DNA of 64,000 nt from Paenibacillus nasutitermitis (GTDB lineage: Bacteria > Bacillota > Bacilli > Paenibacillales > Paenibacillaceae). This document shows positions 33,997-43,680 of this stretch, piece by piece; the stretch's first letter is position 1, and every line of letters begins with the position of its first letter. A program made the translations under genes and the position numbers. The notes beneath the pieces are model-generated. The model made no database searches, had not been told where the DNA came from, and was given only the letters and a program-made list of their open reading frames with translations. The stretch is taken from positions 496,001 through 560,000 of the forward strand of contig NZ_BMHP01000002.1 in the NCBI RefSeq assembly GCF_014641075.1, read 5' to 3'.

Positions 33997-34830
33997 TTAC
34001 CCTTTTACGGCACCGGCCGTCATGCCTGCGACTATTTTCTTGTTAAAGAAAATGAACAAAATCAGCGGCGGAATGGAAATCAGCACAATATCGGCAAACA
34101 ACAGATTCCATGAAGAAGTAAAACGGCTCGTAAAATTGTAAAGCGTCAATTGTACCGTCGCATTGGAAGCCCCGGGAAAGAAATAGAGCGGATTTACGAA
34201 ATCATTGAACACATTAATGGAAGTCAGCACCACAACCGTCGAAGTTACGGGCTTCAGCAGCGGAAAGATGATATGAAAAAACAACCGGATTCCGCCGCAG
34301 CCGTCAATAAAAGCGCTTTCGTCAATTTCCTTGGGCAATGTCGCCACAAACGCTTTGTACAAAATAGCCGAGAAAGGAAAATGAAGCGCGACCTCAACAA
34401 GCGTAATGCCGATGAGGGTTTTGAACAACCCGATCGAGTTCAGCACCCAGATCGTCGGCACGATTGCGGGTGGAATCATCAGACCGGCAAGCACGATAAA
34501 ATTCAGCAGCGACGAACCCCTGCCTCCTTCTCTGCGCTGCAGAACAAATCCGGCCATGGCGCTGACAAATACGAGGATCACAATCGAAAGCACGGTAAGC
34601 AGGGTACTATTATAGAAGGCACGAAGCAGCATATTATCCGCAGCCGTCAGCACAGCCTTGTAATTGCTGAAGATTTCAAAGGTTTTGGGCCAGGACATGG
34701 ACATCAGCGCCGCGTCCTGCTGATTTTTGAAGGAATTGATAATTACAAAATAAAACGGTACCCAGAATATTATGGTGGTTGCAACTACGGCTACAAAGCC
34801 GACGGAAATCCGTTTTGTTTGCCCGCTCAT
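33997..34830 (-). CDS. carbohydrate ABC transporter permease, MalG type (second importer)
   Basis: 277 residues with six predicted membrane segments and an EAA loop near residues 168-195 (ESAFIDGCGG, then HIIFPLLKP). It pairs with the MalF-type permease whose stop overlaps its ATG by four bases. GAGGTAG precedes the ATG. No ATPase gene exists in the locus, so an external, shared ATPase is needed. Confidence 0.92.
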   Translation of the reverse strand: MSGQTKRISVGFVAVVATTIIFWVPFYFVIINSFKNQQDAALMSMSWPKTFEIFSNYKAVLTAADNMLLRAFYNSTLLTVLSIVILVFVSAMAGFVLQRREGGRGSSLLNFIVLAGLMIPPAIVPTIWVLNSIGLFKTLIGITLVEVALHFPFSAILYKAFVATLPKEIDESAFIDGCGGIRLFFHIIFPLLKPVTSTVVVLTSINVFNDFVNPLYFFPGASNATVQLTLYNFTSRFTSSWNLLFADIVLISIPPLILFIFFNKKIVAGMTAGAVKG

Positions 34831-35699
34831 AAGTCTACCTCGCTTTTGGTCAAAAACTTGTATAAAGGAAACGCCAGCAGCGATACCCCGATGAAGAGGA
34901 TGACATTCCCCGCTGTCGCCAGGCCGTAGAAACCCGCCTGGTATTGTTTGTAGATGATGGAAGCAATCAGGTCGGTTGTGAAGCCTGGCCCTCCTTTGGT
35001 CATGGCCCAGATCAAATCGAAGGTCCGCAGGCCCCCGATGAAAGCCAGAATGATGACGGAATTCATCGCCGGACGCGACAACGGCAGCGTGATATGGCGG
35101 AAAGCCGAAAAATCGTTTCCTCCGTCAATCTTAAGGGCTTCATAATACACCTGGGGAATGGCCGTTATTCCGGCAATGAAGATAACGGTTGAAATGCCGA
35201 CTCCCTTCCATACATCAACCAGCGCGACTGACAAAAGCGCAATATGCGTATTCCCGAGCCAATCCGGACCGGGAATGCCTAATACGCTCAGCGCTACATT
35301 GATAATGCCCTGCGAGGGATGCATCATCGTGGAGAAGGTAATGCCGACGGCGATGGTGCTGAGTAGCGTCGGGAAAAAGATAACGGAGCGCAAATAGTTT
35401 TTGGCTATAATCCGCGAGGTCAGGAAAGCGCCAAACAAAAGGCCGAAAACCACCTTCAAGCCGCATGTGACAACAGCAAAAATAAGCGTGTTGCGAAAGC
35501 CGATGCTGAGCGCCGTTTCGGAGAAGAAGGTGATATAGTTGTCCATTCCGATAAATTCCCATTTCGTCAGCGTCCACCTTGTCGTACTGAAGAAGAAGGA
35601 CAATACCGTCGGGAGCAGGTAGAAAGTGAAATAGATCACTCCGGCAGGAACCAGAAAAAACAGATACGAATACATCCTCTTGGATGCTGGATTCATCAT
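34827..35699 (-). CDS. sugar ABC transporter permease, MalF type (second importer)
   Basis: 290 residues from the ATG at 35699 (AAAGGATG upstream; an ATG three bases later is equally possible, and a longer frame to 35747 is not family-like). Six membrane segments and the EAA loop YYEALKIDGGN ... ITLPLSRP near residue 200. It forms the channel with the MalG-type partner and receives substrate from the binding protein encoded upstream. Confidence 0.9.
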   Translation of the reverse strand: MMNPASKRMYSYLFFLVPAGVIYFTFYLLPTVLSFFFSTTRWTLTKWEFIGMDNYITFFSETALSIGFRNTLIFAVVTCGLKVVFGLLFGAFLTSRIIAKNYLRSVIFFPTLLSTIAVGITFSTMMHPSQGIINVALSVLGIPGPDWLGNTHIALLSVALVDVWKGVGISTVIFIAGITAIPQVYYEALKIDGGNDFSAFRHITLPLSRPAMNSVIILAFIGGLRTFDLIWAMTKGGPGFTTDLIASIIYKQYQAGFYGLATAGNVILFIGVSLLAFPLYKFLTKSEVDL

Positions 35700-35758
35700 G
35701 CATTCATCCTTTCGCTTGCATTTGTGAACATGTCGGAGCCCCCGCAATTGAACAAACA

Positions 35759-35782
35759 GCCCTGCAGCACAAGGTGCAGGGC
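35759..35782 (-). terminator. stem-loop between binding-protein and permease genes
   Basis: 8-bp arms GCCCTGCA / TGCAGGGC, followed on the minus strand by TGTTTGTT. It lies 25 bases past the binding-protein stop. Such partial terminators usually keep the binding protein more abundant than the permeases. Confidence 0.65.
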
Positions 35783-35806
35783 GTTATTTGTTTATCGCAT
35801 CCTCAA

Positions 35807-37180
35807 TTACCAGCCGGGAAGCGCCAGCTGCTGGGCCTGCTTCTCGACATCTTTATCGTAATCCTTAGCTCCCTGCGCAGCTGTGTTGATGCCGCTGCCT
35901 ACCGCTACCGTAATATTTTCCAGATTCGGCCCTTTGACTGGAGACAGGAACTCCAGAGCGGGCGCTGTTTTGCCTTCGTCAAAATAAGTCTGCATCTGTT
36001 TCACGCCCGCATAAGCATCTTCAGGAAGGTCGATGCCGGAAATGACATAGGGCCCCGATGCCTTAAGCTTGGCGGACAATACCTTCTGGCCTTCAGGCGA
36101 AAGGAAATACTCCGTCCATTTCTTGGCGGCATCCAGCTTCTTGCTGTCTTTATTCAGGTAGAGGGCGCTTGGCATCCAGACCGTCAGGCCATTGATGTCC
36201 GCGCTGTCGCTCGGTTCCGGAAATACGCCGATATCATCGATTTTGTCGGGAAAGTTTTGATATATCGCATCAAGCGCCGATGAGAGCATCGGATATTGAA
36301 CGCCTGTTCCTTCAGCGAGCATCTTGAGACCCGCGTCATACGTGGTAGCCAGAAAATCCTTGTTCATATAACCTTTCTTGTAGACATCCTCGATTTTCTC
36401 GAACCCTCTGAGCGCGGCCGGTGTAGTCGCATATTTGGCTTTATTGGCCGTATAGTCAGCTGCGAAAGAAGCGTTCTGCGACTGCACATTGTAGTAATCG
36501 CCCAGAATAAGCAGCTGCGAGGTCCAGGTGTCCTTGTAGGTGGCGATAACCGCTGTTTTGCCCGCCGCCTTGATTTTCTCATTGTTGGCCATAAATTCAT
36601 CCCATGTACGTGGAATTTCCAGTCCAAGCTCGGCATATACCTTCTTGTTGTAAAGAATGGCTCCGACATTCGTGGTGCCGACCGGAACGCCGAATACTTT
36701 GCCGTTTGCCGTTACCGTAGCTTTGAAGGAATCCAGGACATTCGTCATAAAAGACTCGCCGCTCAAGTCCACGAAGTTATCCTCCGGGCTCAGCGCCTGC
36801 AGCAGTGATCCTGAATTATACACAAGCATATCATCCATATCGCCGGTTGCCAGACGGGTTTTGACCAGATTATCGCCTTCCGTGCCGTCCGGTTTGATAT
36901 CGAATTCAATAGCGATATTCAATTTCTTCTCGGCTTCGGCTGCTACAACCTTCAGCGCTTCAAGCGTAGTGCCCGTATTGCCGACCATCAGCGTCAAGGT
37001 GACCTTCTCTGCGGGCTTATCCGTCTGTCCGCCCTCCGCCGCATTCGTTCCGGCTGGCTTGCCTCCATCCGGATTATCATTCTTCGCCGTATTGCCGCTT
37101 GTTCCACAGCCCGTCGTGATGATGAACATAAGCATGATGCAGGTTACAAAAATGGTCATGGCACTTCTTGTTTTTTGCAT
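35807..37180 (-). CDS. extracellular sugar-binding lipoprotein of the second importer
   Basis: 457 residues from the ATG at 37180. A lipoprotein signal ends at TTGC, and a Gly/Asn/Lys-rich linker follows. The body has the family 1 binding-protein features: TRLATGDMDDMLVYNSG, VPVGTTNVGAILYNKKVYAELG, and the C-terminal AKKWTEYFLSPEGQ segment. A frame upstream to 37216 has no ribosome binding site, while GGGAGGA precedes 37180. The gene follows the YesN-type regulator and probably has its own promoter in 37181-37402. Confidence 0.9.
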   Translation of the reverse strand: MQKTRSAMTIFVTCIMLMFIITTGCGTSGNTAKNDNPDGGKPAGTNAAEGGQTDKPAEKVTLTLMVGNTGTTLEALKVVAAEAEKKLNIAIEFDIKPDGTEGDNLVKTRLATGDMDDMLVYNSGSLLQALSPEDNFVDLSGESFMTNVLDSFKATVTANGKVFGVPVGTTNVGAILYNKKVYAELGLEIPRTWDEFMANNEKIKAAGKTAVIATYKDTWTSQLLILGDYYNVQSQNASFAADYTANKAKYATTPAALRGFEKIEDVYKKGYMNKDFLATTYDAGLKMLAEGTGVQYPMLSSALDAIYQNFPDKIDDIGVFPEPSDSADINGLTVWMPSALYLNKDSKKLDAAKKWTEYFLSPEGQKVLSAKLKASGPYVISGIDLPEDAYAGVKQMQTYFDEGKTAPALEFLSPVKGPNLENITVAVGSGINTAAQGAKDYDKDVEKQAQQLALPGW

Positions 37181-37402
37181 GCCTTTCAAGTCCTCCCTTT
37201 TTGTATGCGCATTCATTTTGAATGGCGGTCCGAAGACCTAAGATTGCCCAGGGACCCGGGTTTCCCTGCAGCTGGCATCGGCGCGCCTTTCTGGTGCATA
37301 TCCGGCGGCTACCTAAGCCTTTGAACTTAGTTTATCGGAGAGTACACGGTGCCGCCTACCTGTAGTTTGGCTATTTTGGGAGGGTAATTTTGCTTTTCAG
37401 CC

Positions 37403-38908
37403 TTATTTCGTCCGTTTGGCATATGCTTGCGGCGTCTCGCCAACGATTTTTTTGAACAGATGGCTGAAATGCTTCGCATCCTCATAACCGACCAGGCTGC
37501 TCACATCCGACAGCCGCTCCATTCCTTCCGTAAGCAGAATCTTCGCCTTGCCGATCCGGTAATGGATCAGATAATCGGAGAACGTTCCGCCGGTCTGGCT
37601 TTTAAAAAGCTTGGACAGATAACCCAGGCTGACGTGATGGTCAGCGGCAAACTGCTGCAGGCAAATATTATGCTGATAATTGCTGTGAATCCACTGCATA
37701 AGCAGCGGAATCAAGTTTTTCGGTTTCATGTCCTTGTTTTCCCGGCTGGGATAAAGCTTCATGATTTTGGCGCACAGCCATTCCGTCAGCTCCTCATAGC
37801 TCGCGAGTCCGTTGAGACTGGTATAATGATCGTCGTGCGCCTGGCCCAGATCCATGCGGCCCTGCTGCGAAGACAGCCATTTGTATTGCAGCGAATAAAG
37901 CACGTCGCGGACAAAAGCCTGGATCTGCCGCAAGGTGATCTCCTTGCGCTTGAGCTCCTGGGCAATTTTTTGGATCATTTCCGTTCCCCTGCGAAGGTCT
38001 CCCTGACCGAAATGTGTTTCCATGATGCGCACCTTATCCCAAATTCCGCCGATATCCACGTCGGTTGTTTTGGCGTCGGGAGCGATGAGGGTTGGCATGC
38101 CCAGCCGCATATGATCTTCCAGCTTCCGGGTTAAGAAGCTGAACCGCTTGTTTATCTTTTCATGCTCGTTTTTAAAGGCATAACTCATCTGCACCCGCTC
38201 ATCCATGCGCTGAAATAACGAGATCAGATTCGATTCCATGCCGCATTTTGCGGAATCGGCAGTCACCGGCACCAGAATGATTTTGCGCCGGGAATCCAGG
38301 TCCAGACAATGGATATCCTGCTCCTGTACGGAGCCGTAGACCAGCCGGCTTCTCAGCTCCAAGTTGCTGATCCCGGTATCCTGCCACCCCCGCGAAGCTT
38401 CCCAGTTCCCCAGCAGCAGCAGAGCCATCAAATACTTGCGCTCATAAAAAGAGGCGGCCAGATCCGCATCCGCGGTGCCTGATCCGAACAGCATTTGCGT
38501 GATGGACCAGTTGGTCCGCTCTTCCAGCTGCTTGTGGTCGCTGCGGATTCCGTTCAACGCTTTGTCGATGCTGGTATACAGGACATCCTTCCGGACCGGC
38601 TTGAGCAAGTAGTCGGTCACGCCCATTTTCACGCCCTGCCGGGCATATTCAAATTCATCATGAACGCTCAGAATAATCCCTTTAATCGACGGATCTGTTT
38701 TGTTCAGCTCGCTGATCAGCTCCAGGCCGTCCATGCCCGGCATATTGATATCGGTCAGCACCAAATGCGGTTTTGTGCGGGCTGCGGCGGTTAAGGCGTC
38801 TTCCCCGTTCTCGAATGCAAATATGCGGTGCTCCTGCTCATAACATTGAAACAAAGTCTTAAGTTCCGCCAGTGCCCAGCGTTCATCCTCCACCAGAAAT
38901 ATATTCAT
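37403..38908 (-). CDS. YesN-type response regulator with AraC DNA-binding domain
   Basis: 501 residues. Receiver domain with Asp 53 in LTDINMPGMDG and Lys in LLKPVRKD (about 1-120). A middle region of unknown structure follows. The C-terminal AraC domain (about 400-500) has helix-turn-helix motifs ICLQQFAADHHVSLGYLSKLF and SDVSSLVGYEDAKHFSHLF. It works with the YesM-type kinase, whose stop overlaps its start by 26 bases, and probably activates the binding-protein operon immediately downstream. Confidence 0.92.
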   Translation of the reverse strand: MNIFLVEDERWALAELKTLFQCYEQEHRIFAFENGEDALTAAARTKPHLVLTDINMPGMDGLELISELNKTDPSIKGIILSVHDEFEYARQGVKMGVTDYLLKPVRKDVLYTSIDKALNGIRSDHKQLEERTNWSITQMLFGSGTADADLAASFYERKYLMALLLLGNWEASRGWQDTGISNLELRSRLVYGSVQEQDIHCLDLDSRRKIILVPVTADSAKCGMESNLISLFQRMDERVQMSYAFKNEHEKINKRFSFLTRKLEDHMRLGMPTLIAPDAKTTDVDIGGIWDKVRIMETHFGQGDLRRGTEMIQKIAQELKRKEITLRQIQAFVRDVLYSLQYKWLSSQQGRMDLGQAHDDHYTSLNGLASYEELTEWLCAKIMKLYPSRENKDMKPKNLIPLLMQWIHSNYQHNICLQQFAADHHVSLGYLSKLFKSQTGGTFSDYLIHYRIGKAKILLTEGMERLSDVSSLVGYEDAKHFSHLFKKIVGETPQAYAKRTK

Positions 38909-40724
38909 GCGTATCCCTTCCTTTTCCGTCTGCAGGTAGCAGGTATGGAATTTCCAGTTTCACGGTCGTCCCTTCGCCTGGTATGCTCATGAGTCCGATC
39001 CCGTAAGGCTCGCCATAAAATAATTGGATCCGCTGCTGAATGTTCTGCAGGCCGATTCCACGCGTTTCCTGATCAACTCCCGTGGACAGGATGGGAGCTC
39101 GCAGCTGGCTTCTGAGCTCCTGCTGCTTCTGCCCGTCGATCCCCCTGCCGTTGTCCGTTACTTCAATCAGCAGAATGCCCTGCGTGCAGCGCACCCTGAG
39201 ACCGATTACGCCCCCGGATTTCTTTTTGCCCAATCCATGGATAATCGCATTCTCGATCAGCGGCTGAATGGTCAGCTTCAAAATCGAAGCCTGCAGCAGC
39301 TCCTCCGGAATATCGCTTTGCAGCTCGAATCGGTCAAAAAAGCGGTGCTTCTGGATATTCATATAACAGCGGATATGCTCCAGTTCATCCTCCAGCGCCA
39401 CGGGGTGCTGCAAATTTTTCATGCTGTATTGAAACAGCTCTGCCAGCGATTCCGACATTTCCGCCACTTCCTCAATCCCTTTAACGCGGCTGATGGATTT
39501 CATAATATTTAAGGTATTGTACAGAAAATGCGGATTGATCTGGGCTTGCAGGGCGGATAATTGCGCATCCTTCTCTGCCAGTCGGGATTGATACGCCTCA
39601 TTGATCAAACGCGATATGCTGCCTAGCATATCATTGTAAATCCGGCTCAACCGGCCGATTTCATTATTGCCCTTTACTTCCATCCGCTGGGAGAAATCGC
39701 CCTGCTCCACCCGGTTCATCTTCTTCATCAGATTATGCAGCGGTATGGTGATGTGGTGGGACAGTATATAGGAAACCACCGCGATCAGCAGGACGGCCGC
39801 AAGCCCGACCAGAATCAGGATCAGCTGCGTTCGTTTGATCTGGGCCAGCAAATATTCATTGGGAATCAGAACGACCGTGTTCCACCCCGTATATGCGGAA
39901 CGCTCGCTGCTGTACAGATATTTCGCTCCGTTCCATGTCAATTCCGAGGATTTTCCCTTCTTGAGCATCGGCATGCTCAATGCCGGAAGCGTACCGGCCG
40001 TCAATTCATGCCTGTTGTCATAGACGACCCGCCCCTCGTCGCTTAGAATGAATACCCGCATATTCTTCTCCATCTCGTTGTTATCCGACTGGACCAGCAT
40101 ATCTTCGAATACGTTCACATTAATATTGATTTTCATAAAAGCGATCGGCGTCCGCGACGGAATACGGTTGATGCTGCGGACAAACGAGATCACTTTGGGT
40201 GAATCGGCATGGGAAACATCCTCAAGCGCAGTAGGCAAAAGCAGGAATTTGCTGCGGTAATCATAGGCTTTTCCCGTATACCAGGCTTCTCCCTCCAGCG
40301 AATCCGTCAGCTTCGGTCCGCTTGATCGCGATACATAGTAGGCATATTTGTCCAGCGTGAACAAATAAATGCTCTGCACCTTCGGCTGGGGATGTATCAA
40401 GGTGTACAGCCGGCTGGACAGGCTGAGCTCTATTTGGTTCTGTTCCACCGCATTGTCAGTCTCATAATGGTCGAGCAGATTGCGCTGAACGAGCGGATCG
40501 CCAAAAATGGTCACCGACATCGCCTCCATTTCATGGATGTACAGCTCAACCGTGCGGCTGAACTGCTTCGTTATGGTGCTGGACAAAGCATAGGTCTGGT
40601 CTTTGGTATCGTTTACATTTTTAACATACAGAATCGTGCATGCCAGAAGGACCGTAAGCAGAAAAACAACTGAAAAAGCAACGAACATTTTGGTCTTCAG
40701 CAGCATGTCATTCCAGTACCGCAT
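38883..40724 (-). CDS. YesM-type membrane sensor histidine kinase
   Basis: 613 residues from the ATG at 40724; upstream ATGs at 40769 and 40772 lack ribosome binding sites, and the choice is moderate. Membrane segment 1 is near residues 12-35, an extracellular Cache-like sensor region about 40-290, segment 2 about 295-318. A HAMP domain (about 320-370) follows, then the His kinase motif QINPHFLYNTLN and an ATPase domain with NAIIHGLGKK and GIGLQNIQQR. It probably senses sugar, directly or through the binding protein. Confidence 0.9.
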   Translation of the reverse strand: MRYWNDMLLKTKMFVAFSVVFLLTVLLACTILYVKNVNDTKDQTYALSSTITKQFSRTVELYIHEMEAMSVTIFGDPLVQRNLLDHYETDNAVEQNQIELSLSSRLYTLIHPQPKVQSIYLFTLDKYAYYVSRSSGPKLTDSLEGEAWYTGKAYDYRSKFLLLPTALEDVSHADSPKVISFVRSINRIPSRTPIAFMKININVNVFEDMLVQSDNNEMEKNMRVFILSDEGRVVYDNRHELTAGTLPALSMPMLKKGKSSELTWNGAKYLYSSERSAYTGWNTVVLIPNEYLLAQIKRTQLILILVGLAAVLLIAVVSYILSHHITIPLHNLMKKMNRVEQGDFSQRMEVKGNNEIGRLSRIYNDMLGSISRLINEAYQSRLAEKDAQLSALQAQINPHFLYNTLNIMKSISRVKGIEEVAEMSESLAELFQYSMKNLQHPVALEDELEHIRCYMNIQKHRFFDRFELQSDIPEELLQASILKLTIQPLIENAIIHGLGKKKSGGVIGLRVRCTQGILLIEVTDNGRGIDGQKQQELRSQLRAPILSTGVDQETRGIGLQNIQQRIQLFYGEPYGIGLMSIPGEGTTVKLEIPYLLPADGKGRDTHEYISGGG

Positions 40725-40833
40725 TCCACTATCAACTCTTCCGGTGATTGTCGTGATCGTATTATACATCAACTTTTGTCATTTGACTGTACGAAGAAAC
40801 AGCCATACACCCCAGTTCCCGTTAAACGTAAAA

Positions 40834-40870
40834 GAGATCCTTATAAGCGAATAAACGCCTAAAGGATCTC
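40834..40870 (-). terminator. terminator of the dehydrogenase/CoA-transferase operon
   Basis: 9-bp arms GAGATCCTT / AAGGATCTC with GCG/CGC inner pairs, followed on the minus strand by TTTTACGTTT. It lies 65 bases past the stop of the dehydrogenase gene at 40935. Confidence 0.8.
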
Positions 40871-40934
40871 CATTGCTGCCGTTAAATCTCATTGCGTTAC
40901 ATGTAAATCAGCCCTGCCGCAAACCGCCCTTAGG

Positions 40935-42044
40935 CTACCTTTCGGATTGTGCGATTTCCTGCAAATATACCGGCCGGTTCTCCTCCATCGACCGGTACGA
41001 CGCAAACATCATCTGCATCGTAATCAGATTGTCCTGCACACTGTTCTCCGGCTCGCGGTTGTCTTCGATGGCGCTCAGCAGCTCGCCCATCGTCCCCATA
41101 AATGCATGAGGAAACCACAGGCCTTCAAGCGAGGGACTGAATAAACGGCCTGGTTCCAATTGGTTGCTGTAATAGCTGACCGTATCGCCCTGGCCGTGCG
41201 GGTAATTGTACAGCGCGCCGTTCGTTCCTTTGACGATCCCGTCGGTTCCCTCGAACCGGAACGAAGCGTACCAGTCGTCCTCAGGCATCGCGTTATTATG
41301 ATTATCATGAATAAGACCCCTGGCATCGCCGGGAAATTTAATGTGAATCATTGTCCTGGTTTCACCGATGACCTTTTGACCGGGATAACGCGCACCATCC
41401 GCATAAATATATTCCGGTACCATCCCCATAGCGCTGCGGATGGAGTCCAGATAATGAATGCTATGATACATCACTTCCAGCCTTTCAAGCTCTGCGATCC
41501 ATGGCCAAATCTCCCAGGGTGTAAGGACGTTGACTTGTATGGTCGCCTGCAGCGGAGTCCCGATCAGATTCCGCTTGATCAAATCACGGGAAGCGCCGAT
41601 TCCCGGAGACCAGCGCATCTGCTGGTTGGAAGCCGCTTTAATGCCCGCACTCGCGCACAGGTCGACAATCTCGGCTGCTTCCTGGTAGGATTCAGCTAGC
41701 GGCTTCTGGCAGAGCAAATGTTTGCCGCTTTGCGCAACTTGCCGAACGATATCCAATTGATAATTGGCAGGAACGGCAACATCCACGACATGAACATCGC
41801 GATCCCGCAGAAGCTGATCCAGGCTGTCGTAAATCTTTGCGATCCCGAAGCGTTCTGCCGCTTCGGCCGCGCGGCTGCGATTACGGTCATAAATCCCGAC
41901 TATGCGAAAGCCTGCCAACTGATAGGCCGGCAAATGGGCATTGACGACAATGTCACCTGCCCCGATGATGCCGATCCCAAGCTCCCGTCCGCGCGGCAGC
42001 TTCGGCTTGTAATTCAGCTCTATTCCTTCTGATGATAGCGTCAT
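40935..42044 (-). CDS. Gfo/Idh/MocA-family oxidoreductase 4
   Basis: 369 residues from the ATG at 42044 with AAGGAG ten bases upstream. IGIIGAGDIVVNAHLPAY is the NAD(P)-binding loop and LLCQKPLAES carries the family Lys (Glu replaced by Gln). A HNNAMPEDDWYASFRFEG segment lies in the C-terminal domain. It is the last gene of an operon with a MaoC hydratase and a CaiB/BaiF CoA-transferase, so its substrate may become a CoA-linked acid. It is distinct from the three dehydrogenases of the sulfatase locus. Confidence 0.88.
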   Translation of the reverse strand: MTLSSEGIELNYKPKLPRGRELGIGIIGAGDIVVNAHLPAYQLAGFRIVGIYDRNRSRAAEAAERFGIAKIYDSLDQLLRDRDVHVVDVAVPANYQLDIVRQVAQSGKHLLCQKPLAESYQEAAEIVDLCASAGIKAASNQQMRWSPGIGASRDLIKRNLIGTPLQATIQVNVLTPWEIWPWIAELERLEVMYHSIHYLDSIRSAMGMVPEYIYADGARYPGQKVIGETRTMIHIKFPGDARGLIHDNHNNAMPEDDWYASFRFEGTDGIVKGTNGALYNYPHGQGDTVSYYSNQLEPGRLFSPSLEGLWFPHAFMGTMGELLSAIEDNREPENSVQDNLITMQMMFASYRSMEENRPVYLQEIAQSER

Positions 42045-42046
42045 AT

Positions 42047-42526
42047 CTAACAGTCTCCTTCTTCCCCTGATTGCTGCTTCATATTCCCGTTTTTCTTCAC
42101 AAGCAGCAAATGCTCGCAAACCAGCACAACCTCATCGTGCTGATTCATGACCTCGCACAGCTCACTGACAATGCCTTCCGCCGTCCGTTTGGGATGATCG
42201 CGTTTTTCCTTAACCGTAACCTTGACCCGGATTGTGTCCCCGATGAATACCGGCTTAATGAAGCGCAGCCTGTCATACCCATAGGAGAAAGCTTCGGGAT
42301 TAATCACGCCTGCGGTCATTCCGACGGCCACGCTGAAGATCAGCGTTCCGTGCGCAATACGCTTCCCAAAGGGCTGAGTTTTGCACCACTCTTCATCCAT
42401 ATGATGAGGATAAAAGTCTCCGGTCTGGCCCGCATGAAGAACAATATCCGTCTCTGTAATCGTCCGGCCGCCGGTCATCCGTTCCGTGCCAGGCTCGTAT
42501 TCCTCATAGTATACAGCATGAATCAT
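42047..42526 (-). CDS. MaoC-like (R)-enoyl-CoA hydratase
   Basis: 159 residues of hot-dog fold. The hydratase motif is complete: [13 protein letters not shown] (catalytic Asp and His near residues 36-42), then [18 protein letters not shown]-terminal KEKRDHPKR loop follows. It hydrates enoyl-CoA or another acyl-CoA. It overlaps the CoA-transferase gene by four bases and ends two bases before the dehydrogenase start. Together they suggest activation and hydration of a carboxylic acid; substrate unknown. Confidence 0.88.
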   Translation of the reverse strand: MIHAVYYEEYEPGTERMTGGRTITETDIVLHAGQTGDFYPHHMDEEWCKTQPFGKRIAHGTLIFSVAVGMTAGVINPEAFSYGYDRLRFIKPVFIGDTIRVKVTVKEKRDHPKRTAEGIVSELCEVMNQHDEVVLVCEHLLLVKKNGNMKQQSGEEGDC

Positions 42527-43680
42527 TCTCTGACTACGCCTCCGAATTCTTGTTTGATTTTGTCGTTATGCTCGCCAATTTTCGGGGAGCCTATGGCGGA
42601 TTGGTAAATTTCCCCGTCAATCCGGATGGGACAGCGCGTGGTGATCAGCTCAGCGCCGTTATCCCTCTTGACATGCTGCGTCATTTGAAGCTCTTTGAAC
42701 GCTTCATGCTCAAGCAGCCGCTGCCAGGTCAAGACATCGGAGCACCAGTAACCGGCAGGCTCCAGTATACCCAGCCAGTGAGCGGTATTCCCCTGCTTCA
42801 AATGATCCCTGAGATGCGCCTTGATCTCGTCTCTTTCTGCAAACCAGCTGGCAGGATCGGCATACGCTGCCAGCGGCCCGCATGCCAGCAGTTCCCCGAG
42901 CTCTGTGACCGATCCCATTGCAAGGGAAATAAAACCGTCCTTCGTTTCGTAGATGCCGTATGGGGCACCAAGGTAAGCATGGGCACTGTTCACGCTGCTG
43001 CGCTGCGGGGCTTTGCCCCCATCGTTCAGATGCGTCGTAAGCACCTCAAATTGAAAATCTAGCGTTGATTCCAGCAAGCTGACTTCCACCAGGCCGCCCT
43101 GCCCCGTAATGCCCCGGCGGACCAGACAAGCCAGGATGCCCTGAACCAGATGCCCCCCTGCCATCATATCGGCGACCGCAAGGCCAAACGGAACGGGCGG
43201 CTGATCCGCATCTCCGTTAAGCCAGGCCAGACCGGATAGCGATTGAACAAGCAGATCCTGGCCCGGTTTGTTTTTCCACGGACCATTCTGGCCATAACCC
43301 GTTATTGTGCCATAAACCAGGAGGGGGTTCCATTCTTTGACTGTCACATAAGAAAGACCGATTTTCTCCATCACACCCGGGCGGAAATTTTGAATCATCA
43401 CATCCGCCTTTTCAATCAGCTTGCGGACAAACTGAAGATCAGCCGGGTCTTTCAAATTGGTGGATACGCTTTCCTTGTTGCGATTAATGGAATGGAACAG
43501 CGTGCTGTCCCCATCCAGCTCCAGGTTGGAGATATACAGTCTTCGGCATAGATCTCCGCCATCGGGACGTTCCACCTTGATGACTCTGGCACCCATATCG
43601 GCCAAACGCAGCGCAGCCGACGGGCCGGACAGAAACTGGCTGAAGTCGAGCACCAGCAAGCCTTTGAGCGGTTTAAACAT
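42523..43680 (-). CDS. CaiB/BaiF (class III) CoA-transferase
   Basis: 385 residues. [35 protein letters not shown] is the family N-terminal region, split here as [10 protein letters not shown] and [10 protein letters not shown]. The catalytic Asp lies in [11 protein letters not shown] near residue 170. Class III enzymes move CoA between acyl-CoA and a free acid without a covalent enzyme-glutamyl-CoA ping-pong intermediate of class I. GGAGGGG lies eight bases before the ATG. It overlaps the upstream gene by eight bases. Confidence 0.9.
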   Translation of the reverse strand: MFKPLKGLLVLDFSQFLSGPSAALRLADMGARVIKVERPDGGDLCRRLYISNLELDGDSTLFHSINRNKESVSTNLKDPADLQFVRKLIEKADVMIQNFRPGVMEKIGLSYVTVKEWNPLLVYGTITGYGQNGPWKNKPGQDLLVQSLSGLAWLNGDADQPPVPFGLAVADMMAGGHLVQGILACLVRRGITGQGGLVEVSLLESTLDFQFEVLTTHLNDGGKAPQRSSVNSAHAYLGAPYGIYETKDGFISLAMGSVTELGELLACGPLAAYADPASWFAERDEIKAHLRDHLKQGNTAHWLGILEPAGYWCSDVLTWQRLLEHEAFKELQMTQHVKRDNGAELITTRCPIRIDGEIYQSAIGSPKIGEHNDKIKQEFGGVVRE

